Shown piece after piece: positions 7,426 through 14,827 of a stretch of DNA of 19,538 bases. The position numbers were made by a program, and so were the translations under genes. Under the pieces are notes generated by a model. The model had not been told where the DNA came from. It saw only the letters and a list, made by a program, of their open reading frames with translations, and ran no database searches. Source of the DNA: Faecalibacterium sp. CAG:1138. Its GTDB lineage: Bacteria; Bacillota; Clostridia; Christensenellales; CAG-917. The stretch covers positions 1 to 19,538 of the forward strand of contig HF988623.1 in NCBI GenBank assembly GCA_000434675.1. Direction: 5' to 3'. How positions within the stretch are numbered: position 1 is the first letter of the stretch; each line of letters starts with the position of its first letter.

Positions 7426-8952
7426 ATGGAGAAATTAACGGAAACAAACGTCTATTCCACAAAAGAACGGCACGTTCCCAAAAAGGAAACGATAAGGTTT
7501 CTGACCGGTCTTGCCGGACAAAACCTGTTGTATTCCCTTATCGGCGCAGGCTTTTTCACGGTATTTCTGAACACTTATTCGGGCATGAACGCCGCCGTTT
7601 CGGGCATCATCATCATCATTTTAAAAATTTGGGACGGCATCAACGATCCGCTCATCGGCTCGATTATGGACCGCGTCCACTTCAAAAGCGGCGAAAAGCT
7701 CAGACCGTGGCTTAAGTTTATGCCGCCGATCATTGCGGTTTCCACGATTTTCGTATTCTTAACGCCGATTATTGATGAAGGTTTCTGGAAATATTTCTTC
7801 TTCGTCATTGCTTATGCCGTTTGGGACATAGCGTATTCGTTGCAGGACGTCCCTATCTGGTCCATAACCGCAATGGTTTCGCCAAACCCCGACGAGCGCG
7901 AAGGCTTTATACAATGGGCAAGGACGGTCGGAAGCGTTTCCTACGGCGTTTTCGGAGCGATGATTCCTATGGTCTACAGTCTGCTTATCGGCTTCTTCCC
8001 GGGCGTCAGCCAGACCAAGGTTATCCTGCCGATTATGTGCGGTTTCTTTGCAATTGTGGGCTCGGGATTGTCGTTTTTGTGCTACTCGGCAAAAGAGCGC
8101 GTCCCTCTTATCAAAAAACAAGACAGCTTAAAAGAAGGCTTCAGCCTGCTGTTTAAGAACAAAATGCTTCTTCTGTTGTCGCTTGCAAACATTTTGGGCG
8201 CGGTCGGAATCGGAACCAGCCTTATGTATCAGTTTTTCCAATTCGACTATCCGCTGACTTTGTTCGGAAAAACTTTTGACGGCAACTTCGCAAGCACCGC
8301 GATAGGCCTCGTTTTGTACGGCCCGACCGTCGTTGCGATGCTCTTTGCCGACAAGCTTAAAAAACTAATGGGCAACAGCTTTTTGAACGTCATGATCACC
8401 GCGCAGATTGCTTCCGCAGTGTCCAGAGTCATCTCCTGGATTATCGGTTATTCCTCTCCTGCCGCATTCTGGACGGCAATGGTCGTTATGGCTGTCGGAA
8501 ACGCATTGACGGGCATTTTGAGCATTGCGCAAACCAGCCTTTTCAACGACAGCATCGACTATATCGAATGGAAAACCGGCATGCGCACAGAAGGCGTAAC
8601 TTTTGCAATGCAAACCCTCTTTACAAAAATTTCAAGCGGTATAAACCAAGGCCTTACGGGTATCGTGCTCGGCAAATGGCTCCACTATATTCAGTACGAA
8701 AACCCTGAAATCGGCGGCGCCCAGCCTGAAGCTTTCCACAAATGGATCTGGCCGCTTATGATCCTCACTCCTGCAATCGCTGCGGTGCTTTACATAATTC
8801 CGCTGTTCTTCGTGAAGTACACCAATCAGCAAAAATCGTTGGTGCTTAAGGACCTTGAAGCAAGACGCGAAAACAGACCGGAATCGGGCGAATCGCCTTA
8901 TTATCAAAAAGAACTCAAGCACAAATTCGAAGCCGCCCAAGCGGCTGAATAA
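7426..8952 (+). CDS. GPH-family (MelB-like) glycoside/sugar:cation symporter
   Basis: This 508-residue polytopic membrane protein belongs to the glycoside-pentoside-hexuronide:cation symporter family of the major facilitator superfamily. It has the MelB-type signature WDGINDPLIG (69-78, with Asp70 and Asp74 in the cation-site region) followed by MDR, and the second-half signature NDSIDYIEWKTG (374-385) followed by MRTEG. About 12 hydrophobic segments are present, with a charged C-terminal tail. It probably imports a sugar or glycoside with Na+ or H+; the substrate cannot be read from sequence. The ATG at 7426 is preferred to the in-frame TTG at 7414 because GGGGG lies 5 bases before it. It is the only plus-strand gene and has its own promoter and terminator. 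No glycosidase or regulator lies nearby. Confidence 0.88.
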   Translation: MEKLTETNVYSTKERHVPKKETIRFLTGLAGQNLLYSLIGAGFFTVFLNTYSGMNAAVSGIIIIILKIWDGINDPLIGSIMDRVHFKSGEKLRPWLKFMPPIIAVSTIFVFLTPIIDEGFWKYFFFVIAYAVWDIAYSLQDVPIWSITAMVSPNPDEREGFIQWARTVGSVSYGVFGAMIPMVYSLLIGFFPGVSQTKVILPIMCGFFAIVGSGLSFLCYSAKERVPLIKKQDSLKEGFSLLFKNKMLLLLSLANILGAVGIGTSLMYQFFQFDYPLTLFGKTFDGNFASTAIGLVLYGPTVVAMLFADKLKKLMGNSFLNVMITAQIASAVSRVISWIIGYSSPAAFWTAMVVMAVGNALTGILSIAQTSLFNDSIDYIEWKTGMRTEGVTFAMQTLFTKISSGINQGLTGIVLGKWLHYIQYENPEIGGAQPEAFHKWIWPLMILTPAIAAVLYIIPLFFVKYTNQQKSLVLKDLEARRENRPESGESPYYQKELKHKFEAAQAAE

Positions 8953-8981
8953 GCGGTTTATAAGAACAAATCAGAACATTA

Positions 8982-9013
8982 AAATGCCGTCCCGTGCGGG
9001 ACGGCGTTTTTTA
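8982..9013. terminator. Bidirectional intrinsic terminator between the symporter gene and tadA
   Basis: A perfect 8-bp stem, GCCGTCCC (8986-8993) and GGGACGGC (8998-9005), with a GTGC loop is followed by a T run at 9007-9012 for the plus strand. On the minus strand the T side is ATTTTAATG, a shorter run, so it can also stop tadA transcription. Its plus-side T run overlaps the tadA stop codon. Confidence 0.88.
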
Positions 9014-9481
9014 TTCAACGTTGGTTTTCTTTTTTTGTTCGCGTTTTATGCGGAAAAATTCGCTTAAAAGCCCTGCGCATTCCTCTTCCAGAATTCCGCC
9101 CTCAACGTTCGGGCGATGATTGAATCGTTCGTCGACGGGCAGGTTGTAAAGCGTGCCGCAGCAACCGGCCTTTTGGTCGTACGCGCCGAAAAAAACGTTG
9201 TCGACGCGGCTGTTTATCATTGCCCCCGCACACATGGCGCAAGGCTCCAAAGTAACGTAAACGTCGCAGCCGTACAGCCTCCAGTCGCCAATTTTGCCCG
9301 CGGCCTCGGCAAGGGCCAGCATTTCCGCGTGGCAAAGCGCAGACTTGTTCTCTTCCTTTCGGTTATGCGCTTCGGCGATTATTTCGCCGTCCTTAACCAC
9401 GACGCAACCTATCGGAACCTCGTCGTATTCTTCGCCCTGTTTTGCCACCTCTATGGCTCTTCTCATGTATTTTTCGTCCAT
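9011..9481 (-). CDS. tadA: tRNA adenosine(34) deaminase TadA
   Basis: TadA converts adenosine 34 of tRNA-Arg(ACG) to inosine. The 156 residues contain the zinc-dependent deaminase signature: HAE (His51 and catalytic Glu53) and PCAMC (Cys81 and Cys84). The N-terminal YMRRAIEVAK helix and the VPIGCVVV strand are typical of the family. It overlaps the upstream M14 peptidase gene by 19 bases, and its ribosome binding site (GGAG, 5 bases before the ATG) lies inside that gene, so the two are coupled. It closes the walJ-to-tadA gene cluster. Confidence 0.95.
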   Translation of the reverse strand: MDEKYMRRAIEVAKQGEEYDEVPIGCVVVKDGEIIAEAHNRKEENKSALCHAEMLALAEAAGKIGDWRLYGCDVYVTLEPCAMCAGAMINSRVDNVFFGAYDQKAGCCGTLYNLPVDERFNHRPNVEGGILEEECAGLLSEFFRIKREQKKKTNVE

Positions 9482-10281
9482 ATTTTCTCCGTAAACGCCG
9501 CCAAAGCGGGGCGGTTTTGCCGATATATTTTGTCGTATTCGTCGTACAATCCGACGTATGATTTTTCGTCCGAACCCACCTCGACGGTGAGCGCTTTTTT
9601 GCCGGTTTTGATAAAATAGTCCTTAAATCCGCCGTGGCTGCCGTCGCTTCTTAAGGGAACGTAGCCCGTCAGGTCGGAAATCGTTTTTGCGGCAGGATAG
9701 TCCTCCTCGCCGTTTTCGTAGCCGTAGTAAATCACTTCGCCTTTTGCGTGGTAGCATAGCGCCTTTTCCACCGAAAATCTTTTTGCAAGGCTCACTAGCG
9801 CTTTGCTTTCGGGCTCGCTTTCCGGATACGGCCCCACGTAGTTTTCGGGCGCCGGTGAAAACCGATTTTTTTCGCCTTTCCCGAACCCTGCGTCGAAATT
9901 GACGTTCAAATCCACGGCTCTGCCGTTTGCCTTCCAGGCACGAAAGTCGTCGCTTCCGTTCAGGCGAAGCAGGCTTTTTCTCACGTTTTCGGGAGCAGAA
10001 GCGACGCCTCTTTTACAAAGCTCGACGCCGTCGGGATTTACCATAGGAACGAACAACACCCCTCGTCCTCTATAATTTTTCGCGAGGCTTGAGACGAGTT
10101 TTGCCGTTATATGCTCCCTTGCGTGAATCGCACCGAAAATCATCGCGCCCGAAAAGCCATTGCCCACGATTGCGTACCATATATTTCGGCCGAAAAGGCT
10201 TTTGCCAGCCGTTCCTACCCTTGCGCCGCCCGCAGAAAGCGCTTTGATATCTTTTATTAAATCGTCATAGCCGTAACACAT
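9463..10281 (-). CDS. M14-family zinc peptidase without a signal peptide
   Basis: This 272-residue protein has the M14 (carboxypeptidase A fold) active site. Zinc ligands are HAREH (His53, Glu56) and His178 in CYHAKG. NPDG (82-85) and DLNVNF (124-129) are the conserved substrate-site segments, and Glu234 in LTVEVG is the likely catalytic base. The classical carboxypeptidase motif is DLNRNF; here the Arg that grips the substrate C-terminus is replaced by Val127. This resembles M14 enzymes that act on peptidoglycan peptides, but that is inference. No signal peptide or membrane segment is visible, so it is probably cytoplasmic, perhaps in muropeptide recycling. The ATG at 10281 has no clear ribosome binding site and lies 22 bases after rlmH. 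Confidence 0.82.
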   Translation of the reverse strand: MCYGYDDLIKDIKALSAGGARVGTAGKSLFGRNIWYAIVGNGFSGAMIFGAIHAREHITAKLVSSLAKNYRGRGVLFVPMVNPDGVELCKRGVASAPENVRKSLLRLNGSDDFRAWKANGRAVDLNVNFDAGFGKGEKNRFSPAPENYVGPYPESEPESKALVSLAKRFSVEKALCYHAKGEVIYYGYENGEEDYPAAKTISDLTGYVPLRSDGSHGGFKDYFIKTGKKALTVEVGSDEKSYVGLYDEYDKIYRQNRPALAAFTEKIWTKNT

Positions 10282-10303
10282 ACGGCAATATATTCCGAAA
10301 AAT

Positions 10304-10774
10304 CTATTTGTGATACGGCAAATTGTTCAGAATGGAAACCGCGCGATATATCTGCTCGGCAAGTATTACGCGCATAAGCTGATGCGGATAGGTAACTCGC
10401 CCGAACGAAACGCGTTTGTCCGCTTTTTTCAGAATTTCGGGATCGGTGCCGTTGCTGCCGCCGATAAGAAAAGTAATTTCGCCGTAGCCGTCCGAAAACT
10501 TTTTGTTTATGAGAGCGGCCAGCTCCTCGCTGGAAAGCATTTCGCCGTCTATGGCCGTGGCCACGACGTAGCCCTTAAGCTCCGAAAGCATCTTTTTCCC
10601 TTCGGCAGAAAGCGACGCCGAAATATCCGCCTTCGATTGCGTTTTCGGAGGATATTCGGGAAGCTCGATTATTTTGAAATCGGCAAACCGCGACAGCCGT
10701 TTTTGGTATTCCGAAACGGCGTCCGTGAAATATTTTTCTTTTATTTTGCCGACGCAAACGAGGTTTATCTTCAT
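10304..10774 (-). CDS. rlmH: 23S rRNA (pseudouridine1915-N3)-methyltransferase RlmH
   Basis: RlmH is a SPOUT methyltransferase that methylates pseudouridine 1915 in helix 69 of 23S rRNA using S-adenosylmethionine. From the ATG at 10774 the protein has 156 residues, matching the family (E. coli 155). It contains FLIGGSNG (102-109), the SAM-binding glycine segment, and the C-terminal trefoil-knot sequence TYPHQLMRVILAEQIYRA ending in LPYHK. A 21-residue upstream extension is open but would run back into the preceding gene and is not family-like. The ATG overlaps the upstream CPBP stop codon as ATGA. Confidence 0.96.
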   Translation of the reverse strand: MKINLVCVGKIKEKYFTDAVSEYQKRLSRFADFKIIELPEYPPKTQSKADISASLSAEGKKMLSELKGYVVATAIDGEMLSSEELAALINKKFSDGYGEITFLIGGSNGTDPEILKKADKRVSFGRVTYPHQLMRVILAEQIYRAVSILNNLPYHK

Positions 10775-11745
10775 CTCAAAAGCCCCCAAACCAAGCTGAA
10801 TATCGTTGCCGCCGAGTTCATACCCACGGTCAGCCACAAAAAGATTTTTTCGCGGTTATTCGGTTTTTCGTCGTCGAAATTTTTGAACGAACAAAATTCC
10901 GTAACGGTGTAGCGCGGAAGCTTTTTCGGCATGCGGTTTTTGATGCGGCAAAAGCTCATGACGATCAAAACTACCGACATAACAAACAGCAACGCGCCCA
11001 AAACGCTTCCTATTCCGCCGCCCAAAGCAAGCCCGAAGAATCTGTTCAAAAAGTCTAAAGCTCCCGTGTATGCCCTTAGAACGCTGATAAAATTGTTCAT
11101 AAAATGGAAGAACACCGACGCCCAGATGCCGTTCGTGTAGAAGCACAGCGCCGCCATAACCAGCCCCGCGACGAAGGTATAGCCCGTCTGCGTAACGTTT
11201 TGGTGCATAAGCGCAAAAAGAAGCGCGGAAAAAAGGATATATTCTTTTTCGTTCTTTTCCGCGGCACCCAAAACGCCCCTGTTCGTCAGCTCTTCGAAAA
11301 TCGCGGGCAAAACCGCCACGATGAAAATCTGCGAAATCACGAAGTCTATCCCGCCGCCCGTTCCTCCGCTCGTTCCGCCGCTTCTGAAGCCGATAAGCCC
11401 GAGCGCTCCCTGCCACACGGCAGAAATGCAGGTGGTGACGTAAATCGTGGCTAAGGTTATCACCAGTATTTCCGGAAAATTGCGGGCCCGTATGCCGTTC
11501 AGTCGAAAATCGGTTTTCAGGGTTTTCAGCCTGCTGCCTCTTTTGGTAAGAAGCAAAAAATATAGCGTCAGCGGCACGAGCCCCATCGAAAAGCATTGCG
11601 CAAAAAGCGAGAACGCAACAGACGCCCCTATTTTCGCCGAAATGCCCTCCAGCCACCCAAGCGCCGACGCCGCGCGCAGCAGCACCAAACAAAGCATGGA
11701 AACGAAGTAAACGAAATACGCCCTGAAAGTTCTTTCGTTTTTCAT
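10771..11745 (-). CDS. CPBP-family intramembrane glutamic protease (Abi/CAAX-like), first copy
   Basis: This 324-residue multi-pass membrane protein has the CPBP signature: EELTNR (Glu151, Glu152, Arg156), LMHQN with His181, and HFMNN with His214. These are the glutamate-histidine catalytic set of Rce1-like intramembrane proteases. A Gly/Ser-rich loop (122-132) precedes the catalytic helix. A cytosolic tail (about 268-300) is followed by one more hydrophobic segment (301-323). It begins 1 base after the stop of a second CPBP gene and overlaps rlmH by 4 bases, so it is translationally coupled on both sides. The substrate is unknown. Confidence 0.85.
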   Translation of the reverse strand: MKNERTFRAYFVYFVSMLCLVLLRAASALGWLEGISAKIGASVAFSLFAQCFSMGLVPLTLYFLLLTKRGSRLKTLKTDFRLNGIRARNFPEILVITLATIYVTTCISAVWQGALGLIGFRSGGTSGGTGGGIDFVISQIFIVAVLPAIFEELTNRGVLGAAEKNEKEYILFSALLFALMHQNVTQTGYTFVAGLVMAALCFYTNGIWASVFFHFMNNFISVLRAYTGALDFLNRFFGLALGGGIGSVLGALLFVMSVVLIVMSFCRIKNRMPKKLPRYTVTEFCSFKNFDDEKPNNREKIFLWLTVGMNSAATIFSLVWGLLR

Positions 11746-11746
11746 G

Positions 11747-12814
11747 CTAAAACCCCATCGCCGTGTTCAGTATCCACATAACGACCAAAAGCACCAGCGA
11801 AAGCACCAAAAGCGGCGGGCATTTTTTGCCGTACAAATAAGCCTCGTCGTCAACGCCGTCGTTAGCCATATCAGGCGTAACTTTGCGCATTACATCGTTT
11901 ATGTCGTCAAAAACTTTGCGTAAACCGCCTTTTTTGAAAATTCCGCCAAATCCTGCGGCAACCGACTTCACGAGGTTTTTGAACCCGCCTTCCGCAATTG
12001 CGCCGGCGTTAACCTCCAAAGATCTTCTTACGAACGCGGTAACAGCAACCGTCAGGGAAACGAGCCCCACCGCCATAACGGCCAAGCCCACCGGAATTTG
12101 CCAGGCGGCAAACTCGATGCTGTTAAGAGACGGGAAAATAAGGCTTGCGATGCAGCTTATAAAATTGTTCAGAAAATGGAATGCCATCGCATACTTGATG
12201 TCGCCCGACGTCAGCACCACCACGGCCAAAACCACGCCTATTCCGAACTGATGCACCAGCTGCACCGGATTTCCGTGCATAAGCGCAAACATTGCCGCAG
12301 AAAGCAGCACGGCCACCGCCGCGCCCTGTCGTCTTAAGCCGACGGCTATTGCTCCGCGGAACATAATTTCCTCACACACGGCGGGAACCAGGCTTAAAAA
12401 CAGCGACATCAGAATATATCCGAAAACGTCCGTCGGCATCGTTATCGAAGACGACGCTACGTCGTAGCCGAGCTTGCCGAAAAGTTCCACGAACCAGTTT
12501 GCAAGCGGCATGGTGGAAAAAATCGTAAAGACGGCAATCGGCACAATCAAAAGAGCCATTTTCGCGTCGGGCTTCTTCTTTATGCCTACCTCCGAAAAGA
12601 ATTTGATTTTCTTTGCGGCCGAATAGCCGAGCACGGCGGCCAGAAACGACAGCCCGTTGACAAAAACTATGGCATACGTCCAGGAATAATGATCCTTATA
12701 GGCGTCGCCGTAGCGCGCCTGAAAAGCGGTCAGCACAACCGTTTGCAACACAAGTTGCAAAACGTAGCTTATGAGATATATCGGGCCTATGTCGAATTTC
12801 GTCAGTTTTTTCAT
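11747..12814 (-). CDS. CPBP-family intramembrane glutamic protease, second copy
   Basis: This 355-residue multi-pass membrane protein has CEEIMFRG (Glu148, Glu149, Arg153), ALMHGNPVQ with His180 and HFLNNF with His213, all canonical for CPBP proteases. It shares the same overall plan as the neighbouring CPBP gene, including the charged tail (about 260-325) and a final membrane helix, so the two are probably an old tandem duplication. The start is ATG at 12814 rather than TTG at 12817, because GAGGA lies 7 bases upstream and the ATG overlaps the walJ stop codon in TGATG. The substrate is unknown. Confidence 0.86.
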   Translation of the reverse strand: MKKLTKFDIGPIYLISYVLQLVLQTVVLTAFQARYGDAYKDHYSWTYAIVFVNGLSFLAAVLGYSAAKKIKFFSEVGIKKKPDAKMALLIVPIAVFTIFSTMPLANWFVELFGKLGYDVASSSITMPTDVFGYILMSLFLSLVPAVCEEIMFRGAIAVGLRRQGAAVAVLLSAAMFALMHGNPVQLVHQFGIGVVLAVVVLTSGDIKYAMAFHFLNNFISCIASLIFPSLNSIEFAAWQIPVGLAVMAVGLVSLTVAVTAFVRRSLEVNAGAIAEGGFKNLVKSVAAGFGGIFKKGGLRKVFDDINDVMRKVTPDMANDGVDDEAYLYGKKCPPLLVLSLVLLVVMWILNTAMGF

Positions 12815-13590
12815 CAAAAAATCCTCGTCAGATGCGATTGCGTGGCAACGTCCACCAAAACGTCCCTTCCTTCTACTATGCCTTCGCGGGATAAGCTGTC
12901 CACAATCGTTTGAAACGCCAGCTCGGGCGTGTTGTTGTTTTCGGACAAATGTCCGAGTACTATTTGTTTTGTTTTCGGGGAAATAACCCTTTTCAGAATT
13001 TCCGCCGCCGTTTCGTTTGAAAGGTGGCCGTTTGCGCCGTCAATGCGTTTTTTGAGCCTGTCGGGATAGTCGCCGCCAAGCAGCATTTCCCTGTCGTGGT
13101 TTGCCTCGAGCAGCAAAATGCGGCTGTTTTTGAGGTTGTTGATTATGCCCTCCGTCGGGTGGCCGATGTCGGTTGCGACGGAAATTTTGTCGCCGCCCTC
13201 AATAAAGCTGTACGCCAAAGGATACACGGCGTCGTGAGGCACTCTGAACGGCAAAACGGTTATGTCGCCGATAGCAAATCCGCCGTCGTAGAAAGGCAGA
13301 TTTTCGGTTTGAATACGGCCGCATTTTGCGTTTATCGCCAAAGTGGTTCTGGCGTGCGCGTAAACCTTCAACCCCTCCTGTGACGCCCTCAAAAGGCCGC
13401 AGACGTGATCCGCGTGTTCGTGCGTAACGACCACTCCGCTTATATTTTTCACGTCGGTTCCGATTTTCTGAAGCGCGTCCTGAACGTAGGCGTAGCTCAT
13501 GCCGAAATCCACCAGAATTTCGGTGGTGTCTGAGGCTATGTAAATGCAATTTCCCTTGCTGCCCGAAGACAGCGAACAAAGACTGAGCAT
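12814..13590 (-). CDS. walJ: Metallo-beta-lactamase-fold hydrolase, WalJ/YycJ type
   Basis: This 258-residue protein starts with the family-typical SLSSGSKGNCIYI segment and has the metal motif THEHADH (56-62), Asp141 in ATDIGH, NGHLSN (187-192) and GHLSEN (213-218). WalJ (YycJ) is associated with the WalRK cell-wall regulon and has been proposed to act on DNA or nucleic-acid ends; its exact substrate is not settled. In Bacillus it lies between walI and htrA, close to rlmH, and here it heads the cluster leading to rlmH. No walRK genes lie in the window. The ribosome binding site is weak (AGAAG), and no clear promoter is seen in the 67-base gap. Confidence 0.88.
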   Translation of the reverse strand: MLSLCSLSSGSKGNCIYIASDTTEILVDFGMSYAYVQDALQKIGTDVKNISGVVVTHEHADHVCGLLRASQEGLKVYAHARTTLAINAKCGRIQTENLPFYDGGFAIGDITVLPFRVPHDAVYPLAYSFIEGGDKISVATDIGHPTEGIINNLKNSRILLLEANHDREMLLGGDYPDRLKKRIDGANGHLSNETAAEILKRVISPKTKQIVLGHLSENNNTPELAFQTIVDSLSREGIVEGRDVLVDVATQSHLTRIF

Positions 13591-13605
13591 GTTTTATCTT
13601 CTGCT

Positions 13606-13640
13606 AAAAATATGCGCCCGCAAATTTTTTGCCGGCGCAT
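13606..13640 (-). terminator. Terminator of the three-gene motif operon
   Basis: After the last gene of the operon the minus strand forms ATGCGCC/GGCGCAT and, after a G-G mismatch, GCAAA/TTTGC around a short A-rich loop (13612-13640), followed by a T run (13606-13611). It separates the operon from walJ. Confidence 0.75.
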
Positions 13641-13657
13641 TTTGTCGTTTTTAATGT

Positions 13658-14809
13658 TTAAGCTTTTGCTTTTTTCTCTTTTTTGCCGCTCTTGTTTTTC
13701 GGTTTTCTGACTCTTATCACGGCGCCGACGCTCCAGGTTACGATGGCGGCAATCCAGATTCTCGCATAACCGATGAGGTTGTCGAGGTTGGAAGTGATGA
13801 GGTCGATGCTGAATTTGTTTCCGTCAACGAGCATAGCCTTGAGAAGCGCAACCCACAGCAACAGAACCAGCGAAACGATGAAGATTATGCAACCCATGGT
13901 GCCGGTTTTCAGTTTGCAGCCGGTGAAGATGCCGATAAGGCTGACGATCATGCAGATTGCAACGATCACGAGCAACGCGAGGTGGATGCAAAGACCGATG
14001 TCGCCTTGAAGACCTTCGACGAGTTTGCCGTTCTGCACGAAGCCGATGACTTCACCGATAACGTCTCTTTCGGTTGCGAGGTCGCTGATTTTGATACCCG
14101 CGAACAACTCTTGATCGCCCTTAAGAACGCCCTGTCCGATGAGGCAACCCAAAATTGCAGGAATAAGGAACACCAAAAGCATAACGGTCATTATGGCGTT
14201 GCGGCCCCTGTATTTTTGTTTTTTGCCGCTTGGGGCGGTTTCTTTCGCTTTGCCGTCGCTGACTACGACTGCCGGAGCGGTTTCGACTGCCGGAGCATAG
14301 TATTCAGGCACGGCAGGTTCTGCGTGGGTTTCTTCGGCGTAAGCGTCGGAAACTTCAGGCTCGACGTTTTGTTCTTCGTCCTGAACGACGACTTCTTCCT
14401 GCGGCTCTTCGACTTTTTCCGGAGCTGCGGCCTTTTTAGGTTCTTCGTACTGCATAACCGGCTGGTTCTGCGACGCGAACGGAACGATTGCCACCGGAAC
14501 GATAATCGGGGTAAGCTGAACGTGCGCGGTAGGAGCGACGACAGGCTGAGGGCCCGGATTAGCCAACGGTTTGAACACTGCGCCGTTGATGACGATAGGT
14601 TTGAAAGCAGGCGCGTACTGGGCTTTAGGAGCCGCGGCTTTGCGCTGTTCTTCTTTAATCATGTCGTCGAAAGGCGTTTCGGTTTTTTCGACTTCTTCTA
14701 TGGTTTCTTTGGCGATGGCGTCCATCGGATCGGCAGTAGCCTCGATTTCAGGCTGAGCGTCCGTTTTCACTTCTTCGGCTGCCAAAGTTTTGTTTTCTTC
14801 AAATTCCAT
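13658..14809 (-). CDS. Four-helix membrane protein with disordered acidic N-terminus and shared QLxPI motif (protein A)
   Basis: I do not recognise a family for this 383-residue protein. Residues 1-200 are low-complexity, rich in Glu, Ala and Pro, with no signal peptide, so they are probably cytoplasmic. Inside lies QLTPIIVPVAIVPF (98-111), which recurs in the next two upstream genes; a related stretch, FKPIVINGAVFKPL, is at 69-82. A basic segment (196-204) precedes four hydrophobic segments at about 204-226, 272-296, 305-325 and 347-366, with a 45-residue loop between the first two. The C-terminus is very Lys-rich. The layout matches protein B, including a DVIG segment in the first loop. It follows protein B by 18 bases, with GGAGG 6 bases before the ATG, and is the last gene of the operon. 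Confidence 0.85.
   Translation of the reverse strand: MEFEENKTLAAEEVKTDAQPEIEATADPMDAIAKETIEEVEKTETPFDDMIKEEQRKAAAPKAQYAPAFKPIVINGAVFKPLANPGPQPVVAPTAHVQLTPIIVPVAIVPFASQNQPVMQYEEPKKAAAPEKVEEPQEEVVVQDEEQNVEPEVSDAYAEETHAEPAVPEYYAPAVETAPAVVVSDGKAKETAPSGKKQKYRGRNAIMTVMLLVFLIPAILGCLIGQGVLKGDQELFAGIKISDLATERDVIGEVIGFVQNGKLVEGLQGDIGLCIHLALLVIVAICMIVSLIGIFTGCKLKTGTMGCIIFIVSLVLLLWVALLKAMLVDGNKFSIDLITSNLDNLIGYARIWIAAIVTWSVGAVIRVRKPKNKSGKKEKKAKA
14477..14518 (-). other. Shared motif copy A (QLTPIIVPVAIVPF)
   Basis: This codes for residues 98-111 of protein A and is followed by ASQNQP. It matches the copies in proteins B and C at the Gln, Leu, Pro-Ile, Pro and Val-Pro-aromatic positions. Confidence 0.85.
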
Positions 14810-14827
14810 TTTAGACCTCCGTATTGA

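Noticed and set aside
10775..10837. N-terminal extension of rlmH by 21 residues
   Set aside because: It lies inside the upstream CPBP gene, the family starts at MKINLVCVG, and the ATG overlaps the preceding stop as expected for coupled genes.
10856..11692. Second long minus-strand frame of 278 codons within the first CPBP gene
   Set aside because: It is a shifted-frame shadow, rich in Arg and Gly, without membrane helices or motifs, while the main frame has the full CPBP catalytic set.
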